From a bacterium (lineage in GTDB: Bacteria > Ratteibacteria > UBA8468), in the NCBI GenBank assembly GCA_030672255.1, contig DAOVGU010000105.1, positions 1 to 10,313 on the forward strand: 10,313 bases of DNA, in the 5' to 3' direction. Below are positions 1-5,320 of the stretch, piece by piece (position 1 is the stretch's first letter; each line of letters opens with the position of its first letter). A program made the position numbers and the translations under genes. Below the pieces are notes generated by a model, which saw only the letters and a program-made list of their open reading frames with translations, had not been told where the DNA came from and searched no databases.

Positions 1-34
1 CAAAACTGTCAACTGTTGAGACCTGACCCCTTAT
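1..34. repeat. Partial copy of the GGGGTCAGGTC dispersed inverted repeat
   Basis: This stretch matches 8950-8983 with only two mismatches in 34 bases, including the arm GACCTGACCCCTTAT at its right end. The opposite arm would lie to the left of the window. It sits four bases beyond the 3' end of the RNase P RNA gene. Repeats of this type are familiar to me as REP-like sequences in uncultivated bacteria, sometimes associated with REP-associated (Y1) transposases. No transposase is present here. Confidence 0.75.
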
Positions 35-38
35 GTCT

Positions 39-375
39 GAAGTAGGCGGTAAGCCGAGTTCTGTTTAAATGGTCATGTCTCTGGGATGCCCATTGCTGGG
101 CACCTCAAGCAGCCTACCCGAGAGATATAGCTGCGGGGCAATCCCTCTTACTTGGCCTTGCTCCGGATGGGGTTTACCAAGCTTTTTCAGTCACCTGAAA
201 AAGCGGTGAGCCCTTACCTCACCATTTCACCCTTATCCGCCTCAGGCGGACGGTATCTTTTCTGTGGCACTTTCCTTCCCTTCACAGGGAGCCGTAATTA
301 GCGGCCATCCTTCCCGCTGGAGCCCGGACTTTCCTCCCGCCTACGTTCTTGGCGGGCGACCATCTCGCCTACTTC
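39..375 (-). ncRNA. rnpB: RNase P RNA, bacterial class A
   Basis: This is the catalytic RNA of RNase P, which removes the 5' leader of precursor tRNAs. On the minus strand the 5' end GAAGTAGGCG (375-366) pairs perfectly with the 3' end CGCCTACTTC (48-39), giving helix P1 and setting both ends at about 337 nt. Conserved blocks follow in the right order: GGAAAGTCCGGGCTCC near the 5' side, AAAGTGCCACAGAAA, AAGGGTGAAA, GGTAAAC with CCGGAGCAAGGCCAA (the P15/CCA-binding region), GGGTAGGCTGCTTGAG, and ACAGAACTCGGCTTACCGCC. The hairpin at the P12 position (236-251) is the palindrome GTCCGCCTGAGGCGGA, which also occurs in the REP block near the right end of the window. The last seven bases of the upstream RNase HI gene overlap the 5' end. 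I see no clear promoter just upstream, so it may be processed from a longer transcript. Confidence 0.97.
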
Positions 376-764
376 AGGACGGTGTTGGCTAAACGATCTG
401 CTTCCTTATTCTCCGAATGACTGATCTGAAGAATCTCTATCTTTTTAAAACTTTGCTTTAGACGTTGTCCTAAAAGGAAAAACTGGAAAAGTAAATTATC
501 CTTAATCCGATAGAGCCCATTCATCTGCTTGACGATAAGTTCGCTATCACTGTAAAGGGAGACCTTTTGTGCTTTCAGGATCAGAGCCTCCTGCAGCCCA
601 TAGATAAGAGCAAGATATTCAGCAACATTATTGGTGGCGATTCCAACATATTTACTCACTCTTTTGATAGAGACACCTTTCTGATTATAGATTGCTATTC
701 CGATGCCCGCTTTCCCCGGATTGCCCTTTGCTGCACCATCAACATACACTGTAAGTTCCTTCAT
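369..764 (-). CDS. rnhA: Ribonuclease HI family protein
   Basis: This enzyme cleaves the RNA strand of RNA:DNA hybrids (R-loops, replication primers) in the cytoplasm. At 131 residues it is a compact RNase H fold. The four-acid metal site is visible: D9 in YVDGAAKGNPG, E49 in NNVAEY, D73 in YSDSELIV, and D123 in ENKEADRLAN, with H116 in the active-site loop before it. It belongs to the short RNase HI-like group that has TNN.AEY and SDS.L motifs and lacks the basic protrusion of the E. coli enzyme. The start at 764 fits the family because the first strand begins at residue 4, but no Shine-Dalgarno is visible (CCGAACATATT precedes the ATG). The stop codon lies inside the rnpB 5' end, suggesting co-transcription with rnpB. 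A nested palindrome begins ten bases upstream of the start. Confidence 0.9.
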   Translation of the reverse strand: MKELTVYVDGAAKGNPGKAGIGIAIYNQKGVSIKRVSKYVGIATNNVAEYLALIYGLQEALILKAQKVSLYSDSELIVKQMNGLYRIKDNLLFQFFLLGQRLKQSFKKIEILQISHSENKEADRLANTVLK

Positions 765-773
765 AATATGTTC

Positions 774-905
774 GGACTATCTTCTTCAGCGGCACGTTTG
801 TCAATCCCAGCGAGATTGACTGCACTCTGTGAATCTGCTTGCTCGTCCTCTTCGAGGACACCGTGCCCGCTCGCATCTTCAAAGGCACGCTTACAGAAAT
901 AGTCC
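774..905. repeat. Nested palindromic repeat, copy A
   Basis: The outer arms are GGACTAT (774-780) and ATAGTCC (899-905). Inside are TTCAGCGGCACG, CCCAGCGAG, CTCGTCCTC and GAGGACACCGTGCCCG, all of which recur in the same order in the copy at 6755-6909 read on the opposite strand. GCGGCACG and CGTGCCCGC form an inner stem, and CGTCCTC with GAGGAC forms the innermost one, so the element could fold as nested hairpins. It lies between the RNase HI start and the next palindrome. I see no coding sequence in it. Confidence 0.7.
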
Positions 906-928
906 TTACATTAGTGTTTTAAATACAG

Positions 929-1045
929 AGGCGAGGTAGTTTCCTGGAGAAGGGCTTTGCTTTGAGGTTTCTTGCACCCACTAATAACCGAAAAGCAGAG
1001 CGAAGTCACCAGACGAGCGTCCCTTTGAAGGAAACTACCGAGCCT
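929..1045. repeat. Nested palindromic repeat, copy B
   Basis: The outer arms are AGGCGAGGTAGTTTCCT (929-945) and the complement of AGGCTCGGTAGTTTCCT (1029-1045), 17 bases with two adjacent mismatches. The right arm overlaps the stop codon of the zinc-ribbon gene, so it lies exactly at that gene's 3' end. It may act as a transcript end or stabiliser. There is no T-run typical of an intrinsic terminator, so that role is only inferred. Confidence 0.7.
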
Positions 1046-1769
1046 ACAGATAAAGAATTCGGCTGCAGTTCTCACAGAGAACAAATTCCTTCCCCTTCCT
1101 TACATTCTCCATCACAGAGGAGGGCAGTTTCATAAAGCAGCCCGAGCAGGTCTCTGCCCTAATCTGAACGATTGCTAAATCATTCTTCTTGGACCCTCTG
1201 ATCTTCTCGTAAAGAGAAAGAGCTGCTTTATTGACATTGGCCGAGAGGAGTTTTCTTTTATTGGCTTCTTCCGTCAGTTGCGATTTTAAGATTTCGAGCT
1301 CTGCGGCTATCCTCTTCTCCTCCTCTGACAATTTTTCATTCTCTTCCTTGAGCAGAGATAATTCCTTTCCCTCTTGCTGGTGAAGAGCATCCTGCTCATC
1401 CAACATTTCTAAGATTCTGCTCTCTCTCTGGGAATTTGTCTCCTTTAATTCTTTAATCTGCTGAAGAAGAGTGCTATATTCCTTATTTGTCTTAGCCTCA
1501 TTCAACTGGAGTTGAAATTTCCTCAAGCTCTCCTCCTTCTCCCGCAATTCAAGTTCCAATTTCCTCCGGGCTAACTCTGCGGCTTGAGTCTCCTTCTTTT
1601 TTTCTTCCAGCCCTTTGCTTTCCTTTTCTATTTTTTCCTTTAGTTGTTTAACCCCTAAAGGAAGAGTATCGATCCTGTTTTTGAGAGCAAGAATTCTAAG
1701 ATCGTAAGTCTGCAATTCTTTCAAAAGAGCGATCTGCTCCGCTATCATTTTATTTAAGAAATATAACAC
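1044..1769 (-). CDS. Coiled-coil protein with C-terminal C4 zinc ribbon (DUF164/HP0958-like)
   Basis: This is a 241-residue protein. Residues about 15 to 195 are almost entirely charged heptad-rich helix (long Glu/Lys/Leu runs), predicting an antiparallel coiled coil. A zinc ribbon follows with C208, C211, C232 and C235 (CSGC...CENC) and ends in the typical RILYL tail. The family is widespread; in Helicobacter the member HP0958 works in flagellar regulation and RNA binding, but the general bacterial role is unknown and I do not assign one. Genes of this family are often found beside rnpB, as here. The start is ambiguous. A GTG at 1769 has AAAGGAAA as a plausible ribosome site, but a strong promoter overlaps it and would give an almost leaderless mRNA starting at the ATG at 1748 (residue 8). 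The coiled-coil N-terminus MIAEQIALLKELQ fits the ATG start equally well. Confidence 0.85.
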   Translation of the reverse strand: MLYFLNKMIAEQIALLKELQTYDLRILALKNRIDTLPLGVKQLKEKIEKESKGLEEKKKETQAAELARRKLELELREKEESLRKFQLQLNEAKTNKEYSTLLQQIKELKETNSQRESRILEMLDEQDALHQQEGKELSLLKEENEKLSEEEKRIAAELEILKSQLTEEANKRKLLSANVNKAALSLYEKIRGSKKNDLAIVQIRAETCSGCFMKLPSSVMENVRKGKEFVLCENCSRILYL

Positions 1770-1788
1770 AGTTTCCTTTAATAGTCAA
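1760..1788 (-). promoter_or_regulatory. Sigma70-type promoter overlapping the zinc-ribbon gene start
   Basis: On the minus strand, TTGACT (1788-1783) and TATATT (1765-1760) are 17 bases apart, with an extended -10 TG directly upstream (TGTTATATT). The expected transcription start, near 1753, lies past the GTG at 1769 and only about five bases before the ATG at 1748. Confidence 0.6.
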
Positions 1789-1890
1789 TATATGTTATCC
1801 TAAAAAAAAATTATGCTACTACACTCTACACTATCTTTAGTAGCAATATACGTAGTTAGTCTTTCAGGTTAAGCGTGTAGTAAAAGAAAA

Positions 1891-2037
1891 ATGAAAAGAG
1901 GGTTTACCTTAAAGATATTTAAATTAAAGAAGCGACATCTCTGGTCACGAAGTCCGGTGACCGAGATTAAGGAGAGCAAAAAGATTTATCGAAGAGAACG
2001 GGAAAAGGAGAGGCTGCACAGAGAAGGGAAAAAATAG
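1891..2037 (+). CDS. Small, very basic protein of 48 residues, function unknown
   Basis: This open frame starts at ATG 1891 and ends at TAG 2035-2037. Its product is rich in Lys and Arg (22 of 48 residues) and contains WSRSPVTEIKESKKIYRRE. That stretch resembles a pattern I remember from short conserved bacterial proteins of unknown function, roughly P-x-T-x-hydrophobic-x-x-S-K-K-x-Y-x-R; this is recollection, not a search. The ribosome site is weak (AAAGAAAA before the ATG). It is convergent with tRNA-Val, ending four bases from the tRNA 3' end. No signal peptide or membrane segment is present. Its charge suggests contact with nucleic acid or the ribosome, but that is inference. It could also be a chance ORF. 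Confidence 0.45.
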   Translation: MKRGFTLKIFKLKKRHLWSRSPVTEIKESKKIYRREREKERLHREGKK

Positions 2038-2040
2038 GAG

Positions 2041-2112
2041 TGGGCGATGCTGGGCTCGAACCAGCGACTTCTACCGTGTGAAGGTAGCACTCTCCCACTG
2101 AGTTAATCGCCC
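2041..2112 (-). tRNA. tRNA-Val (anticodon CAC)
   Basis: The minus-strand sequence folds into a full 72-nt cloverleaf: acceptor GGGCGAT/ATCGCCC, D stem ACTC/GAGT, anticodon stem CTACC/GGTAG with loop TTCACAC, T stem GCTGG/CCAGC with loop TTCGAGC, and discriminator A. The anticodon CAC at positions 34-36 reads GUG (valine). The 3' CCA is not encoded, because CTCC follows the discriminator, so it must be added by CCA transferase. Confidence 0.96.
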
Positions 2113-2127
2113 CTTTTAAGCAATATT

Positions 2128-2155
2128 AGAATAACATAAAAAGAAAAAAAATCAA
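2128..2155 (-). promoter_or_regulatory. Probable promoter of tRNA-Val
   Basis: On the minus strand, TTGATT (2155-2150) and TATTCT (2133-2128) are separated by 16 bases. The -10 ends 15 bases before the first tRNA base, leaving room for a short leader removed by RNase P. Confidence 0.5.
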
Positions 2156-2163
2156 AAATTTGT

Positions 2164-2323
2164 GTCATTGCGAGAGCCAATGGAATTGGCTCGTGGCAAT
2201 CCGACACGAAGTGTCACCCTGAGCCTTTGGCGAAGGGTCTCTCATCATAAGCGAGATTCTTCACTTCGTTCAGAACGACTTCGTCAGATTGCTTCGGGAT
2301 AAATCCCTCGCAACGACTACGTC
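2164..2323. repeat. REP-like palindromic repeat block (left)
   Basis: This is a run of short palindromes joined by GGCAATCCGAC, CATTGCGAG and GATTGC modules: GAGCCAAT/ATTGGCTC (2174-2192), GACAC/GTGTC (2203-2215), CACCCTGAGCCTTTGGCGAAGGGT, and a unit with TCGTTGCGAGG...GAAGCAATCT on the minus strand. The last unit matches 10068-10112 in the right-hand block, so both belong to one dispersed family. It holds no gene. Its right boundary is two bases before the -35 box of the HU promoter. Confidence 0.75.
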
Positions 2324-2325
2324 GT

Positions 2326-2355
2326 TTGACATCCCGAAAGGGTATATGTTATAAT
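2326..2355 (+). promoter_or_regulatory. Consensus sigma70 promoter of the HU gene
   Basis: TTGACA (2326-2331) and TATAAT (2350-2355) are both perfect consensus hexamers, 18 bases apart, with an extended -10 (TGT before TATAAT). This predicts strong constitutive transcription, fitting an abundant nucleoid protein. Confidence 0.85.
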
Positions 2356-2391
2356 CCACACCATTAAAGGAAAGGGGGGTGATAAAAAGAA

Positions 2392-2661
2392 ATGAATAAG
2401 GGAGAATTGATCGATGCGATGGCCAAGGTAACCTGCAGCAAAGCAGAGGCAGCCAAGGCATTGGATGCAGGATTGGCCGCTATCAAGGGTTCCTTGAAGA
2501 AGGGGAAGCCGGTTACTCTGGTAGGCTTTGGCACCTTTAAGGTAGCCAAGAGAAAGGCCAGAACCGGAAGAAATCCTCAGACCGGAAAGCCGATCAAGAT
2601 TAAGGCCAAGACGGTTCCGGTATTTAAAGCAGGAACAGCATTGAAGAAGGCAGTGAAATAA
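2392..2661 (+). CDS. hup: HU family DNA-binding protein
   Basis: HU is a small dimeric nucleoid protein that bends and wraps DNA with little sequence preference and supports replication initiation, recombination and repair. At 89 residues it matches the normal 90-residue size. It starts with the helical dimerisation body MNKGELIDAMA, continues with the turn VGFGTFKV (residues 44-51), and has the DNA-intercalating arm with RTGRNPQTGKPIKI (residues 57-70, with the conserved RNPQTG core), ending in a final helix FKAGTALKKAVK. The ribosome site is strong (GGGGGGTGAT, nine bases before the ATG) and the promoter is consensus. IHF subunits also belong to this family, but the C-terminus and lack of extensions fit HU better. 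A nested palindrome starts three bases after the stop. Confidence 0.97.
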   Translation: MNKGELIDAMAKVTCSKAEAAKALDAGLAAIKGSLKKGKPVTLVGFGTFKVAKRKARTGRNPQTGKPIKIKAKTVPVFKAGTALKKAVK

Positions 2662-2663
2662 AG

Positions 2664-2779
2664 AAGGCTCGGGTAGTTTCTTAGGCGGCACGCTCGCAGT
2701 GATGCTCGCTATGAGATGCCTCCTCTGTTCTGGCATTCATACGGCATCTAATGCACGCTACAGAAGCTACCCGAGCCTT
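2664..2779. repeat. Nested palindromic repeat, copy C, at the 3' end of hup
   Basis: The outer arms AAGGCTCGGGTAG (2664-2676) and CTACCCGAGCCTT (2767-2779) are perfect 13-base complements. An inner pair is AGATGCC (2714-2720) and GGCATCT (2743-2749). GCGGCACGCTCG near the left arm is shared with copies B and D. It fills the space between hup and queC and probably ends or insulates the hup transcript. It lacks a classical T-tail. Confidence 0.7.
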
Positions 2780-2799
2780 TATGTTTAAACCGATAGAAT

Positions 2800-3453
2800 A
2801 TGAAAAAAGCGATTGTTTTACTTTCCGGGGGAATTGATTCTTCGACTACCCTTTACTTAGCCCGACGCAGGGGCTACAAGACCTTGTGCCTGATTTTTAA
2901 CTACCATCAGCGACACAAAAAGGAGATAGAGTCGGCTAAAGCCATTGCTAAAAGCAGCAATAGCGACTATAAGCTCATAAGGATTCTTCTGCCGGAAGGC
3001 AAAAGCTCTCTTCTGAATCCAGATATATCTCTTACATCCGGAAAGAAGAAGATCCCTTCCACCTATGTCCCGGCAAGGAATATAATATTTTTAGCCTATG
3101 CTGTCTCCTATGCTGAGACCTGGGGAGCCCGTGCAATATTTATCGGAGTGAATCAAGTAGATTATAGTAGTTACCCTGATTGCCGTGAGAGCTTCATCCA
3201 TACTTTCAACCGGATGATCAAGGTAGGAACCAAATCCGTGACCCAAAAGAGAAAAGATATTAAGGTAATTGCTCCTCTGATGAAGCTAGCCAAGGGAGAA
3301 ATAATTAAATTGGGAATGAAATTAGGAGTTCCTTACCATCTCACCTGGTCATGCTATGAAGGAAGGGGAAGTCCCTGTCTTAAATGCGATTCCTGCAAAT
3401 TCCGAGATAAAGGATTTCAAGAGGCAGGAGTAGAAGACCCTCTCCTAATTTAA
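2800..3453 (+). CDS. queC: 7-cyano-7-deazaguanine synthase QueC
   Basis: QueC converts 7-carboxy-7-deazaguanine to preQ0 using ammonia and ATP, in the cytoplasmic pathway to queuosine (tRNA position 34). The 217-residue protein opens with the ATP pyrophosphatase P-loop SGGIDSS (residues 9-15). VPARNIIFLAYA (90-101) and SSYPDCRESF (123-132) are family motifs. A structural zinc site is formed by C185, C193, C196 and C199 near the C-terminus. Length is normal. The start at 2800 is the only one that keeps the P-loop strand, although no clear Shine-Dalgarno precedes it. It is the first gene of a queC-queE-queF operon, and its stop overlaps the queE start by one base. I see no preQ1 riboswitch in its leader. 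Confidence 0.96.
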   Translation: MKKAIVLLSGGIDSSTTLYLARRRGYKTLCLIFNYHQRHKKEIESAKAIAKSSNSDYKLIRILLPEGKSSLLNPDISLTSGKKKIPSTYVPARNIIFLAYAVSYAETWGARAIFIGVNQVDYSSYPDCRESFIHTFNRMIKVGTKSVTQKRKDIKVIAPLMKLAKGEIIKLGMKLGVPYHLTWSCYEGRGSPCLKCDSCKFRDKGFQEAGVEDPLLI

Positions 3454-4145
3454 TGGAAAAGGCAAAGGTCTCTGAACTCTTCTCCTCCATCCAGGGAGAA
3501 GGATTATACGTAGGCAGAAAGGAAATATTTATTCGCTTTTCCGGTTGCAATCTTCGCTGCGTTTTCTGCGATGTTAACAAGAAGGGAGGAAAATTTTACA
3601 CTGGCCGGGAGTTGGTAGAAAAGGTTCACCCCCACACCAATACTTTTGGTATGGGGGCAAAGTGGCTCACCTTAACCGGAGGAGAACCTCTCCTCTGGTG
3701 CGATTTCCTGAAGGAATTTCTTCCTCTTCTGAAGGATAGAGAGCTGAAGATAGTCCTGGAAACCAATGGGACTATGCCCGAGAAATTCAGAAATATAAAG
3801 GATTTAGTAGATATTGTGGCCTTGGATTTTAAGCTGCCCAGCTCAACCCAAGAGAAACCTTTCTGGAGCCAACACCGGCAATTCTTAAATTTAGCTAAAG
3901 ACAAGTCCTTCGTTAAAGTTGTCATAACCGCGAAGACAATTTCCGGGGATCTAAAGAAAGCGATAAAAATAATTTCTGAGATTAATCAGGAAATTCCTCT
4001 TGTCTTACAACCGGTTACACCGCATAAAAAATTTAAAGCTGCTCCTCCGATAGAGAAAGTTTTGAAATTTCAGCAACAGGCCCTCAAATTCCTCACCGAT
4101 GTACGGGTAATACCACAAGTACACAAATTCCTGAAGTTGAAATAA
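3453..4145 (+). CDS. queE: 7-carboxy-7-deazaguanine synthase QueE (radical SAM)
   Basis: QueE is a radical SAM enzyme that contracts the ring of 6-carboxy-tetrahydropterin to 7-carboxy-7-deazaguanine, the substrate of QueC. The 230-residue protein shows the QueE N-terminal motif SIQGEG (residues 12-17), the cluster motif CNLRCVFCD (C32, C36, C39, spacing CX3CX2C) that binds the 4Fe-4S cluster, and TGGEP (75-79), which contacts SAM. VLETNGT and ALDFK follow in the usual order. The ATG overlaps the queC stop in TAATG, so translation is probably coupled. Its substrate normally comes from QueD, which is not in this window. Confidence 0.95.
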   Translation: MEKAKVSELFSSIQGEGLYVGRKEIFIRFSGCNLRCVFCDVNKKGGKFYTGRELVEKVHPHTNTFGMGAKWLTLTGGEPLLWCDFLKEFLPLLKDRELKIVLETNGTMPEKFRNIKDLVDIVALDFKLPSSTQEKPFWSQHRQFLNLAKDKSFVKVVITAKTISGDLKKAIKIISEINQEIPLVLQPVTPHKKFKAAPPIEKVLKFQQQALKFLTDVRVIPQVHKFLKLK

Positions 4146-4157
4146 AATGGAGTAGAG

Positions 4158-4553
4158 ATGAAATTGAGTAAAGAGTATGAAGGGTTGCAGGAGAATATAA
4201 GAAAGGCAAAGAAACCTCCGATAGAGGTCTGGACAAACAAGCACCCGGATAAAAAATATGTGGTTACGATTGAGATTCCTGAGTTCACCTGTCTTTGTCC
4301 CAATACTAATCTTCCCGATTTTGCCACGATCATTATAAAATACATTCCTGATAAATACTGTGTGGAACTGAAGTCTTTCAAGTATTACCTTCTCTCCTAC
4401 CGCAATAGCGGAATATTTCATGAACATGTTATCAATAGGATTTTAGATGATTTTGTTCAGGCTTGTCATCCACGCTGGGCCAACATCATCGGGGAATTTA
4501 ACCCCCGCGGTGGGATAAAAACTACCGTAACTCGAGAGTATAAAAGAAAATAG
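4158..4553 (+). CDS. queF: NADPH-dependent 7-cyano-7-deazaguanine reductase QueF (short form)
   Basis: QueF reduces the nitrile of preQ0 to the aminomethyl of preQ1 with two NADPH, just before insertion into tRNA by Tgt. The 131-residue protein is the single-domain form, somewhat shorter than the roughly 165-residue Bacillus enzyme. The nucleophile is C47 in EFTCLCPNT, with D54 in PDFA as the partner acid. ELKSFKYYLLSYRN (70-83) is the NADPH-binding family motif, and FHEH (87-90) holds the substrate-binding His and Glu. FNPRGGI is the conserved late turn. A ribosome site GGAG lies a few bases before the ATG, 12 bases after queE ends. Its presence shows that this organism makes queuosine, not archaeosine. 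Confidence 0.95.
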   Translation: MKLSKEYEGLQENIRKAKKPPIEVWTNKHPDKKYVVTIEIPEFTCLCPNTNLPDFATIIIKYIPDKYCVELKSFKYYLLSYRNSGIFHEHVINRILDDFVQACHPRWANIIGEFNPRGGIKTTVTREYKRK

Positions 4554-4581
4554 TCATAATAAAGGGAGTGGAGGAAGTAAA

Positions 4582-4611
4582 TTGACAGAGGATTTAAAAT
4601 AAGGTTATACT
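4582..4611 (+). promoter_or_regulatory. Promoter of the Panacea gene pair
   Basis: TTGACA (4582-4587) and TATACT (4606-4611) are 18 bases apart. It starts a separate transcript about 80 bases upstream of the Panacea gene, independent of the que operon. A direct repeat of AAATTATAA follows immediately. Confidence 0.7.
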
Positions 4612-4630
4612 AAATTATAAGAAATTATAA
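4612..4630. repeat. Direct repeat AAATTATAA, possible operator
   Basis: AAATTATAA occurs at 4612-4620 and again at 4622-4630, straddling the expected transcription start of the Panacea operon. The core ATTATAA recurs in both arms of the palindrome at 4671-4691. A repressor made by the operon could bind these sites, but low-complexity AT sequence is an alternative explanation. Confidence 0.4.
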
Positions 4631-4670
4631 AATACCCTCAATGATCCACTTATTATGCAAATCAAGAAAT

Positions 4671-4691
4671 TTTATAATAGGAGATTATAAA
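4671..4691. promoter_or_regulatory. Palindrome carrying the ribosome-binding site in its loop
   Basis: TTTATAAT (4671-4678) and ATTATAAA (4684-4691) are perfect 8-base complements, and the five bases between them are AGGAG, the Shine-Dalgarno of the Panacea gene (ATG at 4694). As DNA it could be an operator; as RNA, an AT-rich hairpin that presents the ribosome site. Either fits autoregulation of a toxin-antitoxin operon. Confidence 0.55.
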
Positions 4692-4693
4692 TC

Positions 4694-5320
4694 ATGAAAG
4701 CAGAAAAGAAGGTAAATATTCGGTTTGCATTCAACGTGAAGAAGTTTGTTAATGCTATGGCTTTATTCGCCCAAGAAGTAAATAAACTAGATAAACTGAA
4801 AGCTGCAAAACTTCTTTATTTTGCGGATAAACATCATTTGGTAAGATACGGACGGCCAATTTTTGGTGATCGATATCACAGTCTTGATTACGGACCAGTT
4901 CCTTCTCTTTGTTTAGATATTATGAATGAAGTTTTACAACCTTTAGATGAAATTTCAATGCGAACTCCGTACAAAAATATATTTGAGCGAAAACTTAAAG
5001 TATCTAAACCTAAAGACCACCCTTATCCTTGTTTCAAGAAAGTAGAAGATCCTGACATGGAAGTATTTTCTCAATCAGAAATTGAATCTTTAAAAGCAAC
5101 AATTGCCAAATATGGCAAGAAAACCGGTGGTAAACTCATTGACTTATGCCATAAGGAAGCAACATGGTTAAAAACGAGAGGAAGTGAAAATCCAGACCCA
5201 GAAATTGACTACCGGCTATTTTTTAAAAATAGTCCTGAAGCAGAGCCTGGTGTTTTAGAATTAATGGAAGCTTCTCAAGAAGATAGAGATTTTATTAAGC
5301 ATCTTCAAAATGAAACTTGA
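4694..5320 (+). CDS. Panacea-domain (DUF4065, SocA-like) protein, probable antitoxin
   Basis: The 208-residue product contains a Panacea domain: KAAKLLYFADKHHLVRYG (residues 36-53), RPIFGDRYHSLDYGPVPS (54-71), and a second helical half around residues 125-165. From the literature, Panacea domains serve as antitoxins in many two-gene systems, each paired with a different toxin fold, and SocA of Caulobacter is a proteolysis-linked antitoxin of this family. Residues 1-15 and 168-208 (acidic, ending HLQNET) are outside the usual core and may give partner specificity. Its stop overlaps the start of the next gene by 11 bases, the tight coupling seen in toxin-antitoxin pairs. The region is more AT-rich than the que genes, suggesting transfer. 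A DUF4065 phage or proteome-associated role without a toxin is the alternative. Confidence 0.85.
   Translation: MKAEKKVNIRFAFNVKKFVNAMALFAQEVNKLDKLKAAKLLYFADKHHLVRYGRPIFGDRYHSLDYGPVPSLCLDIMNEVLQPLDEISMRTPYKNIFERKLKVSKPKDHPYPCFKKVEDPDMEVFSQSEIESLKATIAKYGKKTGGKLIDLCHKEATWLKTRGSENPDPEIDYRLFFKNSPEAEPGVLELMEASQEDRDFIKHLQNET

Noticed and set aside
567..902. Plus-strand open frame antisense to RNase HI and running into a palindrome
   Set aside because: It is a shadow of the RNase HI gene, whose catalytic motifs are on the minus strand, and its C-terminal half is repeat sequence.
1815..1844. GCTACT...AGTAGC hairpin between the zinc-ribbon gene and the small ORF
   Set aside because: A six-base stem with an 18-base loop and no T-run is too weak to call a terminator or operator.
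2270..2736. Minus-strand open frames opposite hup
   Set aside because: HU on the plus strand is certain and has its own promoter and ribosome site. The antisense frames have Leu/Ser-rich composition typical of shadows.
2740..2800. preQ1 riboswitch ahead of queC
   Set aside because: No preQ1-I stem-loop with an A-rich tail and no class II pattern is seen; the space is taken by the nested palindrome.
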